Positions 36,999-46,900 of a stretch of DNA of 64,000 bases are shown in pieces. The notes under the pieces were generated by a model. It saw only the letters and a list, made by a program, of their open reading frames with translations, was not told the DNA's origin and did not search any database. The translations under genes and the position numbers were made by a program. Every line of letters begins with the position of its first letter. Position 1 is the stretch's first letter. The stretch lies in assembly GCF_008369915.1 (NCBI RefSeq), contig NZ_VSRN01000001.1, positions 3,964,501-4,028,500 on the forward strand. Reading direction: 5' to 3'. This stretch comes from Dyadobacter sp. UC 10 (GTDB lineage Bacteria > Bacteroidota > Bacteroidia > Cytophagales > Spirosomataceae).

Positions 36999-37367
36999 AT
37001 GAAAAATTCAGAGGTTGTAATAAATGGACATACGCAAGGCGACTGTACAAAGAGCATTTTACCTGTACGCGACGCGCTGGAAGTATTAAGTGGCAAGTGG
37101 AAACTGCCGATCATCATTTCGCTGATGTTCGGAAACAAGCGATTTTCCCAGATCGCACGGGAGGTGCCCGGTATTACCGATAAAATGTTATCCAAAGAGC
37201 TACGCGATCTGGAATCCAACGAACTCGTAAAAAGGACCGTTTACGACTCGATCCCGGTAGTGGTAGAGTACTCGCTGACAGAATACGGACATTCGCTTAA
37301 AGTGGTCATTGAGGTGTTGCGGAACTGGGGACAGAAGCACCGGGAGCGGATGATGGCGGATGTTTGA
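36999..37367 (+). CDS. HxlR-family winged-helix transcriptional regulator
   Basis: A 122-residue regulator with the HxlR signature: a conserved cysteine near the start (Cys16), RDALEVLSGKWKLPII, the recognition region RFSQIAREVPGITDKMLSKE, the wing LVKRTVYDSIPVVVEYSLTE, and a C-terminal helix ending in WGQKHRERMM. HxlR proteins often sense electrophiles or oxidants through the N-terminal cysteine. It likely controls itself and the divergent DsbA-like gene. Its stop is 2 bases from the end of the convergent T9SS-sorted gene. Confidence 0.93.
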   Translation: MKNSEVVINGHTQGDCTKSILPVRDALEVLSGKWKLPIIISLMFGNKRFSQIAREVPGITDKMLSKELRDLESNELVKRTVYDSIPVVVEYSLTEYGHSLKVVIEVLRNWGQKHRERMMADV

Positions 37368-37369
37368 GC

Positions 37370-38017
37370 TTACCTTTTGGCGATAGTCCTGGTAGTCGTT
37401 TCCCCGCCGGATCCTGTTATTTTAACAATGTATGTCCCGTCCGGCAAATGCGAAATGTCGATTCCTTCCTCGTTTACGCTGGCTTTAGCAATCAGTATCT
37501 GCCCGCGAGTGTTAAGTACCTGCACGCTCTTGCATAAAATCCCTTGAATAAACAGTCTGTTTTTGACTGGATTCGGGTATAGAACCGCAGTCGATTCTAG
37601 AAAAATATTGCGGATCTGGCTGTACGCAAAGCTATCATCGCGGTCGATCATTTTTAGCCGGTAATAATTTTGTCCTTCCAGCGGCGCAGCGTTGATTGCG
37701 TCATAGCGGGACGTTTCATTTTTGCCTCCTGTTGCGGGAACTGTACCGACCAGGTACCAGCTTTTTCCATCGTGGCTACGCTCAATTTCAAAGCGATCGC
37801 TGTTTTGTTCGGTTGATGTTTCCCATTCCAGCAGTGCTTCGATCTGCATCTCTTTCTCGATTTTTCTGACATCGAAGCGTACCAGTGTTACCGGTAGTGC
37901 GTTTTCCTCCCCTCGTTTTACGCGCATGCCGGCTTCGTCATAAAAAAACCTGATCTTTTGCGCATTTGTGGTTTGAGAAAATACAATGAGGAGGATGACG
38001 GTGTATAGTTTTTTCAT
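37370..38017 (-). CDS. T9SS type A sorting-domain protein with RHS-like N-terminus
   Basis: A 215-residue secreted protein from the ATG at 38017 (a GTG upstream is less likely). After the signal peptide (ending near TNAQ) the mature protein opens with FFYDEAGMRVKRGE, which closely resembles a single RHS repeat (YDxxGxRxxR). The middle is a jelly-roll or Fn3-like domain with WETSTEQNSDRFEIERSHDG, very common in T9SS cargo, and the C-terminus (about 145-215: VLYPNPVKNRLFI to TIAKR) is the type A sorting domain. It is the last gene of the minus-strand accessory run headed by the RHS gene and is likely a locus-associated surface protein. Confidence 0.85.
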   Translation of the reverse strand: MKKLYTVILLIVFSQTTNAQKIRFFYDEAGMRVKRGEENALPVTLVRFDVRKIEKEMQIEALLEWETSTEQNSDRFEIERSHDGKSWYLVGTVPATGGKNETSRYDAINAAPLEGQNYYRLKMIDRDDSFAYSQIRNIFLESTAVLYPNPVKNRLFIQGILCKSVQVLNTRGQILIAKASVNEEGIDISHLPDGTYIVKITGSGGETTTRTIAKR

Positions 38018-38045
38018 TTTTATGTTAATTGAATTGATTAAATTA

Positions 38046-38684
38046 TCATGGAATATTGACACCTTTCAAGTACATACCGGAATAGGATTTATTATATCCT
38101 GCGAAATCAGGGATGCATTGCAGGACTTTATTTATATCCAGCTGGGGGAATTTTTTCGAGATTGCTCCAAAATCTTCTTCGAATCTATCGGATACCACAT
38201 AATAAACGCCAGTTTGTACTCTGGCACCTAATATTTTTGTATCGTAAGTAACTGCCGCAAGATAATCTCCCAAATAGTTTACCCTGCCAGCATGAATTGT
38301 GAATGGGATTGAGAAGTTGCCCCTCGAAAAGTAGACTTTCTTGACATATAAGTCTTGATAACTCATCTCCCATCCTATAACTCTGTAACTTCCCTTGGGT
38401 AATAAAATAGCTGAATAAGATATTTGTGCACTATCTTTCTTTAAATCGATATCATTAACCCACTTATTCAGAAAAAAAATTTTCCTTAAATCATTATTGA
38501 AAATACTAATCTGATAATTCGTTAGAAGTGCCTCAGTATTAGATATGGAAAATAATGCAACTCCATTGAGTGAATCTTGTTTATTTAATGAAATTTGGGC
38601 CGGGGGAGAGTAAACGGTGGCGCAACTGTTCAGCACATAAACGAGAATTCCTAAAATGGAGATAATAATAAATTTACAAGACAT
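38046..38684 (-). CDS. Lipoprotein of unknown function
   Basis: A 212-residue protein from the ATG at 38684, which places a lipoprotein signal at the start (MSCKFIIISILGILVYVLNSC, lipobox LNSC). The mature part is predicted beta-rich, for example ALLTNYQISIFN, SYSAILLPKGSYRVIGWE and RGNFSIPFTIHAGRVNYLGDYLAAV; the last segments recall small carboxypeptidase-like or DUF2846-like lipoproteins but I do not recognise the family. It lies 28 bases upstream of the T9SS-sorted gene in an AT-rich stretch downstream of the RHS gene. Confidence 0.75.
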   Translation of the reverse strand: MSCKFIIISILGILVYVLNSCATVYSPPAQISLNKQDSLNGVALFSISNTEALLTNYQISIFNNDLRKIFFLNKWVNDIDLKKDSAQISYSAILLPKGSYRVIGWEMSYQDLYVKKVYFSRGNFSIPFTIHAGRVNYLGDYLAAVTYDTKILGARVQTGVYYVVSDRFEEDFGAISKKFPQLDINKVLQCIPDFAGYNKSYSGMYLKGVNIP

Positions 38685-38866
38685 ATTTGTGACTGAGGTT
38701 GCTTTTAATCCAATTTTCTTAATTGTTATCTCGATAAATTGCACCGAGCTAATTTTTATTCTATGAATTAGTCGTACACTTCCGGCTCCCAGTGTATTAC
38801 GATATTTAAGTCTCTTACTTCTTTAAAGAATTATTCTGCCTTGAAGGGGCCTAAAAGATTTTCTTT

Positions 38867-39427
38867 CTATTCCGTTGGATAAATGGGGTTTGATTTATCA
38901 GCAATCAAAACCAAATCCTTGTATCTATCTAATATTGTATCATTATTATTTACAAGGTATTTGCAGCCGGTACTATCCTCAATACCAATATACCGATCAT
39001 CACCACGATGGTTTTCAATTGTGGGCCGATAATAGTATAATGGCTTCTTGCATTGTGTATACGGGAGACTAGCCGTTATGCCGTTTTCGTTCAAGCGATA
39101 TGCCAGGCTTATAAGATCGGGATTGCTTTTAAGATATGATCTTATGTTGACTGAAAGATCGGACGAAGTATCATCAATGATATACCTGGCTCCGTTAACA
39201 TAGAACTGGGAATCTTTGACATAGTAGTTGCTAAGTCCATCGCTATCAGGCGGAAGCTTTTCCAGGCAGTTTGTCATTGAGTGTAACATAATTCTGACAC
39301 TATCAATATTTTCATTGAACATTATTGTATTTCGTTCTTTCGACTCCTTCTTTTGACATGAGTAGTATAAACATGTAATTAAGAGTAGCATGATCATTTG
39401 TCCCAGATTACTTTTAAAGTGAGTCAT
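38867..39427 (-). CDS. Lipoprotein related to the RHS-adjacent immunity candidate
   Basis: A 186-residue lipoprotein (lipobox CLYYSC; M1 or M11 start possible). After the signal it has a region with SVRIMLHSMTNCLEKLPPDSDG and a C-terminal half with RGDDRYIGIEDSTGCKYLVN, which lines up loosely with the same parts of the lipoprotein at 40433-40957 (a LPP motif after the N-terminal helix, a DRG/RGD turn, then a final short strand near the stop). I interpret it as a distant paralogue. The family is not recognised; an immunity function is inferred only from its place downstream of the RHS toxin gene. Confidence 0.72.
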   Translation of the reverse strand: MTHFKSNLGQMIMLLLITCLYYSCQKKESKERNTIMFNENIDSVRIMLHSMTNCLEKLPPDSDGLSNYYVKDSQFYVNGARYIIDDTSSDLSVNIRSYLKSNPDLISLAYRLNENGITASLPYTQCKKPLYYYRPTIENHRGDDRYIGIEDSTGCKYLVNNNDTILDRYKDLVLIADKSNPIYPTE

Positions 39428-39438
39428 GTCCTGGTAGT

Positions 39439-39798
39439 TTATTCTTCAGAAGTCTGATAACAAGAGACACAAAGAATAATACCGTTATCGCCAAGCCTTT
39501 TGGTGTCTTCCGGATGAAATTCCATGTTACATTCGTTATTGTATTCATAAACCATCCATATCGTGATATCGGATGATTTTATTCCATGTTGTTTGAGCAA
39601 TTCATATTTGGACTCTAAAAGATTTAGATAGTGACCGATAACAGTTGGAGCAGTCATCGGAGGGCGCTTATCAGCATATGTAATGTCGTGAGCCCAAAAA
39701 TTCTTATTCGGATTCCGCTTGACTCCAAGTAAGCCTTCAAGCCACTCAAAAAGTTCAGGCTTTGTATCTATATCTAGAGTATAAAAAGTTTTTGACAT
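39439..39798 (-). CDS. DUF4279-like protein, possible immunity protein
   Basis: A 119-residue cytoplasmic protein without signal sequence. The pattern ends in IWMVYEYNNECNMEFHPEDT then LGDNGIILCVSCYQTSEE, which recalls the DUF4279 family (an asparagine-cysteine-x-[ML]-E-F motif followed by a hydrophobic strand ending in SCY). DUF4279 proteins are often found near RHS/WapA-type toxins. It is placed between two lipoprotein paralogues and could be the cytosolic immunity partner of this or a former toxin tip. The family assignment is by eye. Confidence 0.72.
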   Translation of the reverse strand: MSKTFYTLDIDTKPELFEWLEGLLGVKRNPNKNFWAHDITYADKRPPMTAPTVIGHYLNLLESKYELLKQHGIKSSDITIWMVYEYNNECNMEFHPEDTKRLGDNGIILCVSCYQTSEE

Positions 39799-39827
39799 AT
39801 AAATCGAATGTTTTATATCAATTTTGC

Positions 39828-40154
39828 CTATTTAGTAAGCCACAAATACACACTAGAATCTACTACATTTAGTTTGCACTTTTTAAGTGATTCGATTGTA
39901 ACTTCTTTCTTTTTTACAACAATAGAGCGATACATTCCACGATCATTAGAATAGAAAAATACAAATTCCAAGAATCCACGAGGTGAAAAAATAAGGGAAA
40001 TATCATTATTGTTGAGCAAGAGTGCTGTTCTTAAATGCTGTTTTTTAAACTCAATAGAGTTAATGTAACTGGTATCACGAGCAATACTAGAATAGTTCTG
40101 TTTTATGTATTGCTTGTCAGTTATATAGTGCAAAATCTTCGTTTTTATGTTCAA
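39828..40154 (-). pseudogene. 5'-decayed paralogue of the immunity-candidate lipoprotein
   Basis: An open frame of 108 codons that aligns with the C-terminal about 105 residues of the lipoprotein at 40433-40957, including the shared YSNDRG or FSNDRG turn before [MA]YR and the same closing strand. It lacks the signal peptide and the first 70 residues of its relative and has no ATG before residue 74; the frame starts at a TTG. The missing 5' half may be the shifted remnant at 40172-40335. It may still be translated, but the simplest reading is a degraded gene copy. Confidence 0.6.
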
Positions 40155-40171
40155 TATAACAACTTTGAAAA

Positions 40172-40335
40172 CTATTTCTGAAAGGTGAGAAATTGATAAG
40201 CGAGTCCATCTTGATAATGTTTTTTGTGACTATTTCTGTTTGCTCTTTGAATTTCAGTTAATTGCGGTAGTTATTGTCAGGATGACAGCTTAATACCCTA
40301 ATCAGAAATACTGCGATAGCGAATTTGCGACTCAT
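40172..40335 (-). pseudogene. Frameshifted lipoprotein start (remnant)
   Basis: An ATG at 40335 opens a 25-codon frame, MSRKFAIAVFLIRVLSC then HPDNN, a lipoprotein-like signal with a lipobox Cys17, stopped at 40258. A second frame, shifted by one base, continues from there with LPQLTEIQRANRNSHKK and ends at 40172. A single indel would join them. This may be the 5' half of the decayed paralogue whose 3' part is the open frame ending at 39828. Confidence 0.4.
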
Positions 40336-40432
40336 TGATAGGTAATTTATTAAATTCTTTGTTGATAATTTCGAACCTAAGTTTAAATGTTTCTTGCTTG
40401 CCCAGGAAGTTTAAATAGATAGTAGTTTTGCA

Positions 40433-40957
40433 TTACTTTTCTTTTAGTAAAACAATATTTCCTTTTTTATCAATAATCGTAAAGCCGCAAGAGTCTACCA
40501 TCAATTGTTGTTTAAGGGTGTCACTATATATAACAGGTCGATAGGCACCACGATCATTGCTGAATTTGTAGACATATACCCAGCCACAAAAATCATTAAG
40601 GCAATGGGTCAGGTTATTCCGAGCTAGAATCCTAGAAGCAGCAATGAATTTTGCAGATTTACTTTTATCATTTAGAATTGAATCAACCTTTCCATGAGTT
40701 GACGGTTTTGATATAGATCCAATTTTTTGGAAATTGATATAGAGGATAGTGTCTTTATCTAGCACCTTGTAAAAATAACTTTGAATTTTTGATGCGTCAT
40801 TTTGCGGTGGAAGCAAGGGGATAATACTATCAACCGTCAGCATATTTACTTCAATTTGATCAATTTTGTCTATAAAAATCAGATGCTCTCGATCTTCCGT
40901 GGTTGCACACGATATTAGCAAGAGGGTTAGTATAATGCTTGTTCCGTAAGCTTTCAT
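40433..40957 (-). CDS. Lipoprotein, immunity candidate coupled to the RHS toxin gene
   Basis: A 174-residue lipoprotein. The ATG at 40957 is chosen because it overlaps the RHS stop in a TGATG junction and directly begins a lipoprotein signal (MKAYGTSIILTLLLISC); an ATG at 40969 would add four residues. The mature part has an Asp/Ile-rich helix, SIIPLLPPQNDAS, a beta segment VLDKDTILYINFQKIG, a helix with SAKFIAASRIL, and YKFSNDRGAYRPVIY. I do not recognise the family. Two relatives (one decayed) lie downstream. Position and coupling to a polymorphic toxin make it the best immunity gene candidate; a lipoprotein would protect the cell envelope rather than the cytoplasm. Confidence 0.8.
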   Translation of the reverse strand: MKAYGTSIILTLLLISCATTEDREHLIFIDKIDQIEVNMLTVDSIIPLLPPQNDASKIQSYFYKVLDKDTILYINFQKIGSISKPSTHGKVDSILNDKSKSAKFIAASRILARNNLTHCLNDFCGWVYVYKFSNDRGAYRPVIYSDTLKQQLMVDSCGFTIIDKKGNIVLLKEK

Positions 40958-43900
40958 CAATTTTTCCATTTTATTTTATATCCTTTCGAAATCATTTGAA
41001 AATCTCTTGGATCGTCGAAAAACGACTCATACCATGGCCATTGGGCTGATCCACTATATATCTGATACGCTCCTGCACCCATTTGTGAAAATGTAAGTGG
41101 CAACCCGAAGGCTTTCGCAGCAACTCCGAAATTAAAGTTACCGTAGTCTTGTGGTCCAAAAATCTGACCTCTATAAATCGTTGCTGATCCAATTGCTCCT
41201 AATGAGTATTCACCATTCTTTAAATCATACGGCCCCCCAGTCTTAACTTGCTCGTAGAAGAACTTCATTTTAAGTCCTGCCCGCTGGACCTCGTCGATTG
41301 GCATATCATTGAAAGTCTTATTCATCGAGCGAAAGAACTGATTGGTAGCTCTCAGTTGCTGATTGAATTTTGTAGTCATGTCTTTTAATTGTTGATGTTG
41401 TAAAAGCTGATTTATACCAACATTCGCGAGATTATTAACCAGCATACTCGCCCTGGAATTAGCATACATTTGTGCAGGATCCAAGATCGGACTCAGATTG
41501 CCAACAGAGGAGGTCGGAGAAACGACTCCGCCGCCAAACAGATTTCCGTACTTGATACTCCCCAAACCATACCCTAGTGCTCCTCCTACAATCGCGCCTC
41601 CAAAACCTGCTGCGATCGCTTCACCGTTCGAAGCTCCGTTATTTTTAGCAATTTTATAGCCAGCTATACCACCACCTATTGCGCCTATACCTAAACCAAT
41701 AAATTGTCCGAGTTTCATCCCAAACAGCAACGGATTTTGCCCATCCGGATCTGTATAACTCAGCGGGTTATTCATAGCATAGGTATACCTATTGAATCCC
41801 TGCGTACTCCCAGCGTCAGGCACTACATTGTCGGGGCTTAGCATACGACCGACTACCGGATCGTATATTCGGCCATTCATGTTGATCAGCCCAAAGTTAT
41901 CGAGGTGCTCGTGGCCGGTGTAACCACGGTAGAGCCAGTTCGGTAATGCAGTGGCGGCTGTCGGTGGCAATACTGCCCAGGTGGCCGGGTTCCGCCTTCT
42001 TCCCCACGCGTCGAAACTTTGCTCGGCAACAACTGTTCCGGCATTGTTGGTAACAGTACTGATAGAACCGAGGTGATCTGTATAAACATAGTAATATGCA
42101 TCTGCTCCACCTTCCCTGACTACTATCGCCGACAGGCCGGCTGCACTGTTGATATAGTGAACATGCCTGATGACGGCTCCGGTGATATTTTTTTCGTAAT
42201 TTCCAAAATAGTAGCGGGTATTTACCATGTTCCCGTTCTGTTTCAGAACGCTTTTTATACGCTCATAATCGGCTCCGTACGTATACGTAAGCTCAAATGG
42301 AACGTTCGTAGTACTTGCTTCTGTAATCTTTTCAGGTTGCAGGAAGGGAGTATAGGTAATATCCTGTTGCACCAACGGGATGGGTGACGGTGCAGGATTA
42401 GTGACGCGCGTCACCGCATTGATCCTGGATGGATCGTAGGAATAGGTTCCCGCATCTGTTTTGCTGGTAATATTCCCATTTGGCGAATAATTGGTCACCA
42501 GACTCAATGCGCCGATGTCCGTTTGTTTAAGGCGGTCGAGATTGTCATAGGTGAAAGTCTCAGTTTTGCCTTTGATGATATCGTTGCGGCTTTTCAGGAG
42601 TGCCAACCCATATTCCCAGTCCATGTTCAGGTTCTGCTTTCCTGCAGTCTGCTTCTTCGCGGCGAATCCGTAGATAAACTCATTCACGGAGGAAAGCCCA
42701 TTGCCGAGCGAGTAGTTAGTTACCTGACCGCGCCCGTTTATTCCGGTATTGTTAAAAATCGTGATAGTATTGGCTGTGTTCTTGATGGTTGTCGGGTAAC
42801 CATTTGCATCATACTGATGGTTTGTTCCGAATCCTGACGGGTACAGGATAGAGTTCACATCGCCATAAATATTGTAGCCAAAAGTTGTTGTGTGCGGCGT
42901 CGCGTCAACTGTTTCTTTTACTGTCTGCAATCTCCCGAAATTGTCGTAGCCATATTCTTCAAGATTCCCGGCGAATCCGGTTATTTTCCTGATCTGATTG
43001 GAAGACGTTCCTGAGTTGACGGGATAGTACTCATAAGAAGTGGTTCCTTCCGGTGCAATGCGGGATTTAAGTCTGCCCGCCAGATCATATTGCATCGTGC
43101 TGATTCCGCCATTCGCCGTGGTTTGCTTAACCAGTTCTCCCAATGCGTTATACAAATAGCTGGTTACACCAGCATTCAAGTCTGCCAGTTTGGTCTGGCG
43201 ACCGTTGACATCATATTCATTCGCGATCAATGTGTTGGCAGCTTGTTTAATATCCTTCAAACCGCCATGACTGTAATAGGAATAAGCCAGCGAGCCGCCT
43301 TCGTCCGAAGCCCCGATCAATTTGCCGGTAGGGTCGGTTGTAGTCGTCGAAACCTGGTTGCCAAGTGTTCCCTGACGCGTTTTTGTGGTAATCAAATTTC
43401 CGGAACTATATGAATAGGAGAGACTCAACTTGCCAACCGGCGATATGCTGGACGAAATTTCATAGATGCGGTTAAATTCATCATATTTCCTGGTCTCCGT
43501 AACAATCGGCTCGCCGGCCTTGTAAGGGGCTGTCGCAGTTTCAATATTACCACGAAAGTCGTAGGTCTGTGTTTGCGTTATTTGTTGTCCTCCAAAGCCC
43601 TCTGTCTGGCTTTGAACTTCTCTTCCTAGTTTGTCATAAAATGTTTTTACATCGGGTTTGCCGGGGTGTACGATATCGGTATACCAGACCGAATTACCGG
43701 AAACGTTCCATTGATAGGTCTGGTCGACCTGGTATCCTTCGGGGAAAATTGTCTTTTTGCTTCTCCCGAAAACATCATACTGAAAAGTGGTGAGCAATCC
43801 ATTCTCTCCGGTTTCCGTGAGTGGTACTCCCCATTTCGGATCATATGTAGCACTCGTGATCTGTCCAAGATAGTCGGTGTTGCTTTGTGCATATCTCCCT

Positions 43901-46900
43901 TTTGGATCATACAAATGTGAGCTGGTACGCGGCCCGGTGACGTCAGGCCCTGAGGGAGTTATTGTTGTGCTCTTCAAGTTACCAAGCGGGAAATAAGTGT
44001 ATTCTGTTTTAACGCTTTTTGCAAGTCCGTCAAAATCTGTTCTTGATTTAAGCTGACCGATCGGATAATAGTCAAGTGCCTGTGTTACAACAAACGCAGG
44101 CTGGCCGATCCGTGTGACGGTCGTGGTGACTGATGTTGGTTTATTGGGAACAATGCCTGGAAACGGTTGATATATTGCATTAGAAACGGTCGTTTCAATC
44201 CCGTTTTTAGCTACTGTGCTTTGAGTAATATTCCCGAAAGCATCGAACAAATTGTCTGTTGTGGTTACGACTCCGCCCAATGCCGTGTGATGAATACCGG
44301 TTGTTTTGAACCAGAACTGTTTGGAAGGTAGTACCACAATCTCATTGGTCAGTATCGTTTTACTTACTACAACCGAAGGTGCGTCAAAATTATAGTTTAC
44401 GGTAGTTTGTTTCGGTATTGCTGTATAATAGGTCGAATTGAATTCATTCTCGGTTGTCGTATTATATCCGGCGATAAAGTCAAATGAATGTGTTTTCCTG
44501 AAACCGATCCAGCCCTTACCTCTCCGGTGGAGTCGTCCATCTTCGTAAATGAAAGAGTTGCCGCTGTAACCATCGTCCTTGTTATCGAACTTGTTGACAA
44601 GATAGATGGGCAGCTGAATACTGTGAAACGGATAATCTGTTGCACCTACAACACCTTTTACATAAAATGGAGCGCCTTCCGACATATTCTTGTATTGCCA
44701 GGAAGTTACCAACCCAACGCCGTTTTCTACTTTTTCAAGCAAATGCTCCCTGCCTCCTTTCTTAAGTGAAATAACACTGAGGTTTGTCGTATTCGCTTCG
44801 CGGACAAGGATCTCTGTACGGCCGTCTCCGTTGAGATCAAATGGCACAGTTGTGAGTCCGTAGGTTGCGTCAACATTCGGCGTAAATGACTGGTTGTAGC
44901 TTCCGTTATTGGTAGAATAATAGATGTCCGCTTTGGAGGGATTGTTTTGTGAATGTTTGTACTGATGGTAAAGGTCTGTGCGGCCGTCCCCATTGAAATC
45001 GGCAGCGTGCAATATGTCCTTATCTACGATCACGCCACTGGAGGATGCTATCGCAAAAGGCAATTTCTCAAAATTTGTCCCAGTGGAAATGGCTTTGAAC
45101 CAGGGTAGGAAATTTTGCAGTCCGTCGGCGTATTGCTGGTACAGCAGATCGGTTTTGCCATCGCCGTTATAGTCGCCGGGCAATATCATTTGGTCGATGG
45201 ACTTCATCAGCGTTGAAGAAGAAAAGATTGTTTTGAAATAGCTATTGCCACCAGCCAGATTGACGCAGGTATGTATCTCACAGAGGTTACCCGCAACCGT
45301 CATGATATCATCTTTGCCATCGCCTTCAAAATCGATGATGAAAATGCGCCTTGCAGTGGCCCAGGTATTTGCCACATTGGAATTGTCGGTATCTCTGATC
45401 ATTTTGAGATTCGCCGGATTCAGATTACCGTCGAGCTTGGTCAAAACGGCTTCGAATCCGGCAGACGAATTATCCGCATTAAGCTTCTCCAAAAGTGTAA
45501 ACAGGTCCTGTTTGCCGTCGCCGTCGAAGTCGCCGTTTAAAATATAATTTCTCGACTCAGGGATGTGCAGGTAGGTATTTCGTGTAATAGTAGTGGATGT
45601 AAACTGCAGTGCATCCGAAAGTTGTCCCCCGGGCGAAAGCTTGCTTTTGTAGACTTTAATGTTGCCTATTACCTCACGGTTGCCGACAGTATTGACTGCC
45701 GCGGTGAGCATATCGTCAAGTCCGTCGCCGGTAAAGTCGGCTCGCAAAAATGAATAACCACCCGGTTGATAAGCATTGGTTTTGATCTGCGTTCCCGGAT
45801 CCAGGTTGATAAGTCCGGTCGCTTTATTTTTGTCCCCGTCCCGGTATACATTAAATGCGGTGTATTTTTTGTCAATCACCAATCCCCATGGTGTATTTAG
45901 CTGATACGGCGTATAGTGAGCGAGTACAAGGTCGGATTTTCCGTTGCCGTCAAAATCACTCGAAAGGAAATCGACTTGCGGGTTCGGAAGCACAGGGCCG
46001 GGATCTTTGCTGAATGGCACAGGTGGATCACCATATTTGAAAACCGTTGCGTTGAGGGATGATACACCGTCCTGCCCGGTTTCGATGACCTCTTTTAAGT
46101 ATGAATTAATATCATCGTGGCCATAGTTGAACTGGTAACTTTTTACAAACGCTGCTGATTCCGCGGTTAGGGTAATCTTGTCGAGCAGGTATTTGCTTGT
46201 CACCGGGGATCCCGCCTGATAAATGGTGTTGATGTCGGCTCTTACTTTGTATGCAAACTTGATCTTGTTATAAGGTAAAAGTCCGGCCGCTGCATTGCCG
46301 GTGAAGTTGATCTCGTCTATCCTTGGATCACGATCGGTGTTGATGTATTTATATTCAATGTAGTTGCCGTCGGGATTAGTTACTTTATTTAGTCGCCAAA
46401 ACAGTACGTGGGTATCGGTGATATCCATAAATCGTGCGTCTGCGGTTTTCCCGTACTCCATTAAAACTCCTTCTTTCGTGAGAACTTCAAAATAGAGCGG
46501 GCCCGCACCCTGGGTTCCCTTCGCCTTTATAGTGGAGAAATCCTCCATTTCCGGCCCATAGGTAGAGTTGTCCGACCCATAACTTCCTGATTTCAACATC
46601 AGTCGCTGTTCATCAAGTGCGAAGCGATCCTCAGAGGTCAGCCTGACCGGTCTGACTGCATCATCATAATGCAGGTTGGCAGATACGCGGGTAATCGCGC
46701 TCAGTCCCGAAATACCCCAGCCCGAACCAACGAGACCATTTCTGCCGCTCGAGCTATATTCAATCGCAATATTTGGCTGGACGCCATTTGTTCCCGGAGG
46801 CGGGGAAAGCGATATTAAATAGGCGGCAGCGCCACTTTGCGAAACGCTTCCCTGGCCATTTGTACCTCCCACTATCGCGTTCGCTGCAATATTCCTGTTA

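Noticed and set aside
39828-40154. Considered as an intact cytoplasmic gene
   Set aside because: No ATG start, missing signal and N-terminal half compared with its relative, and a shifted remnant just upstream; called a pseudogene at moderate confidence.
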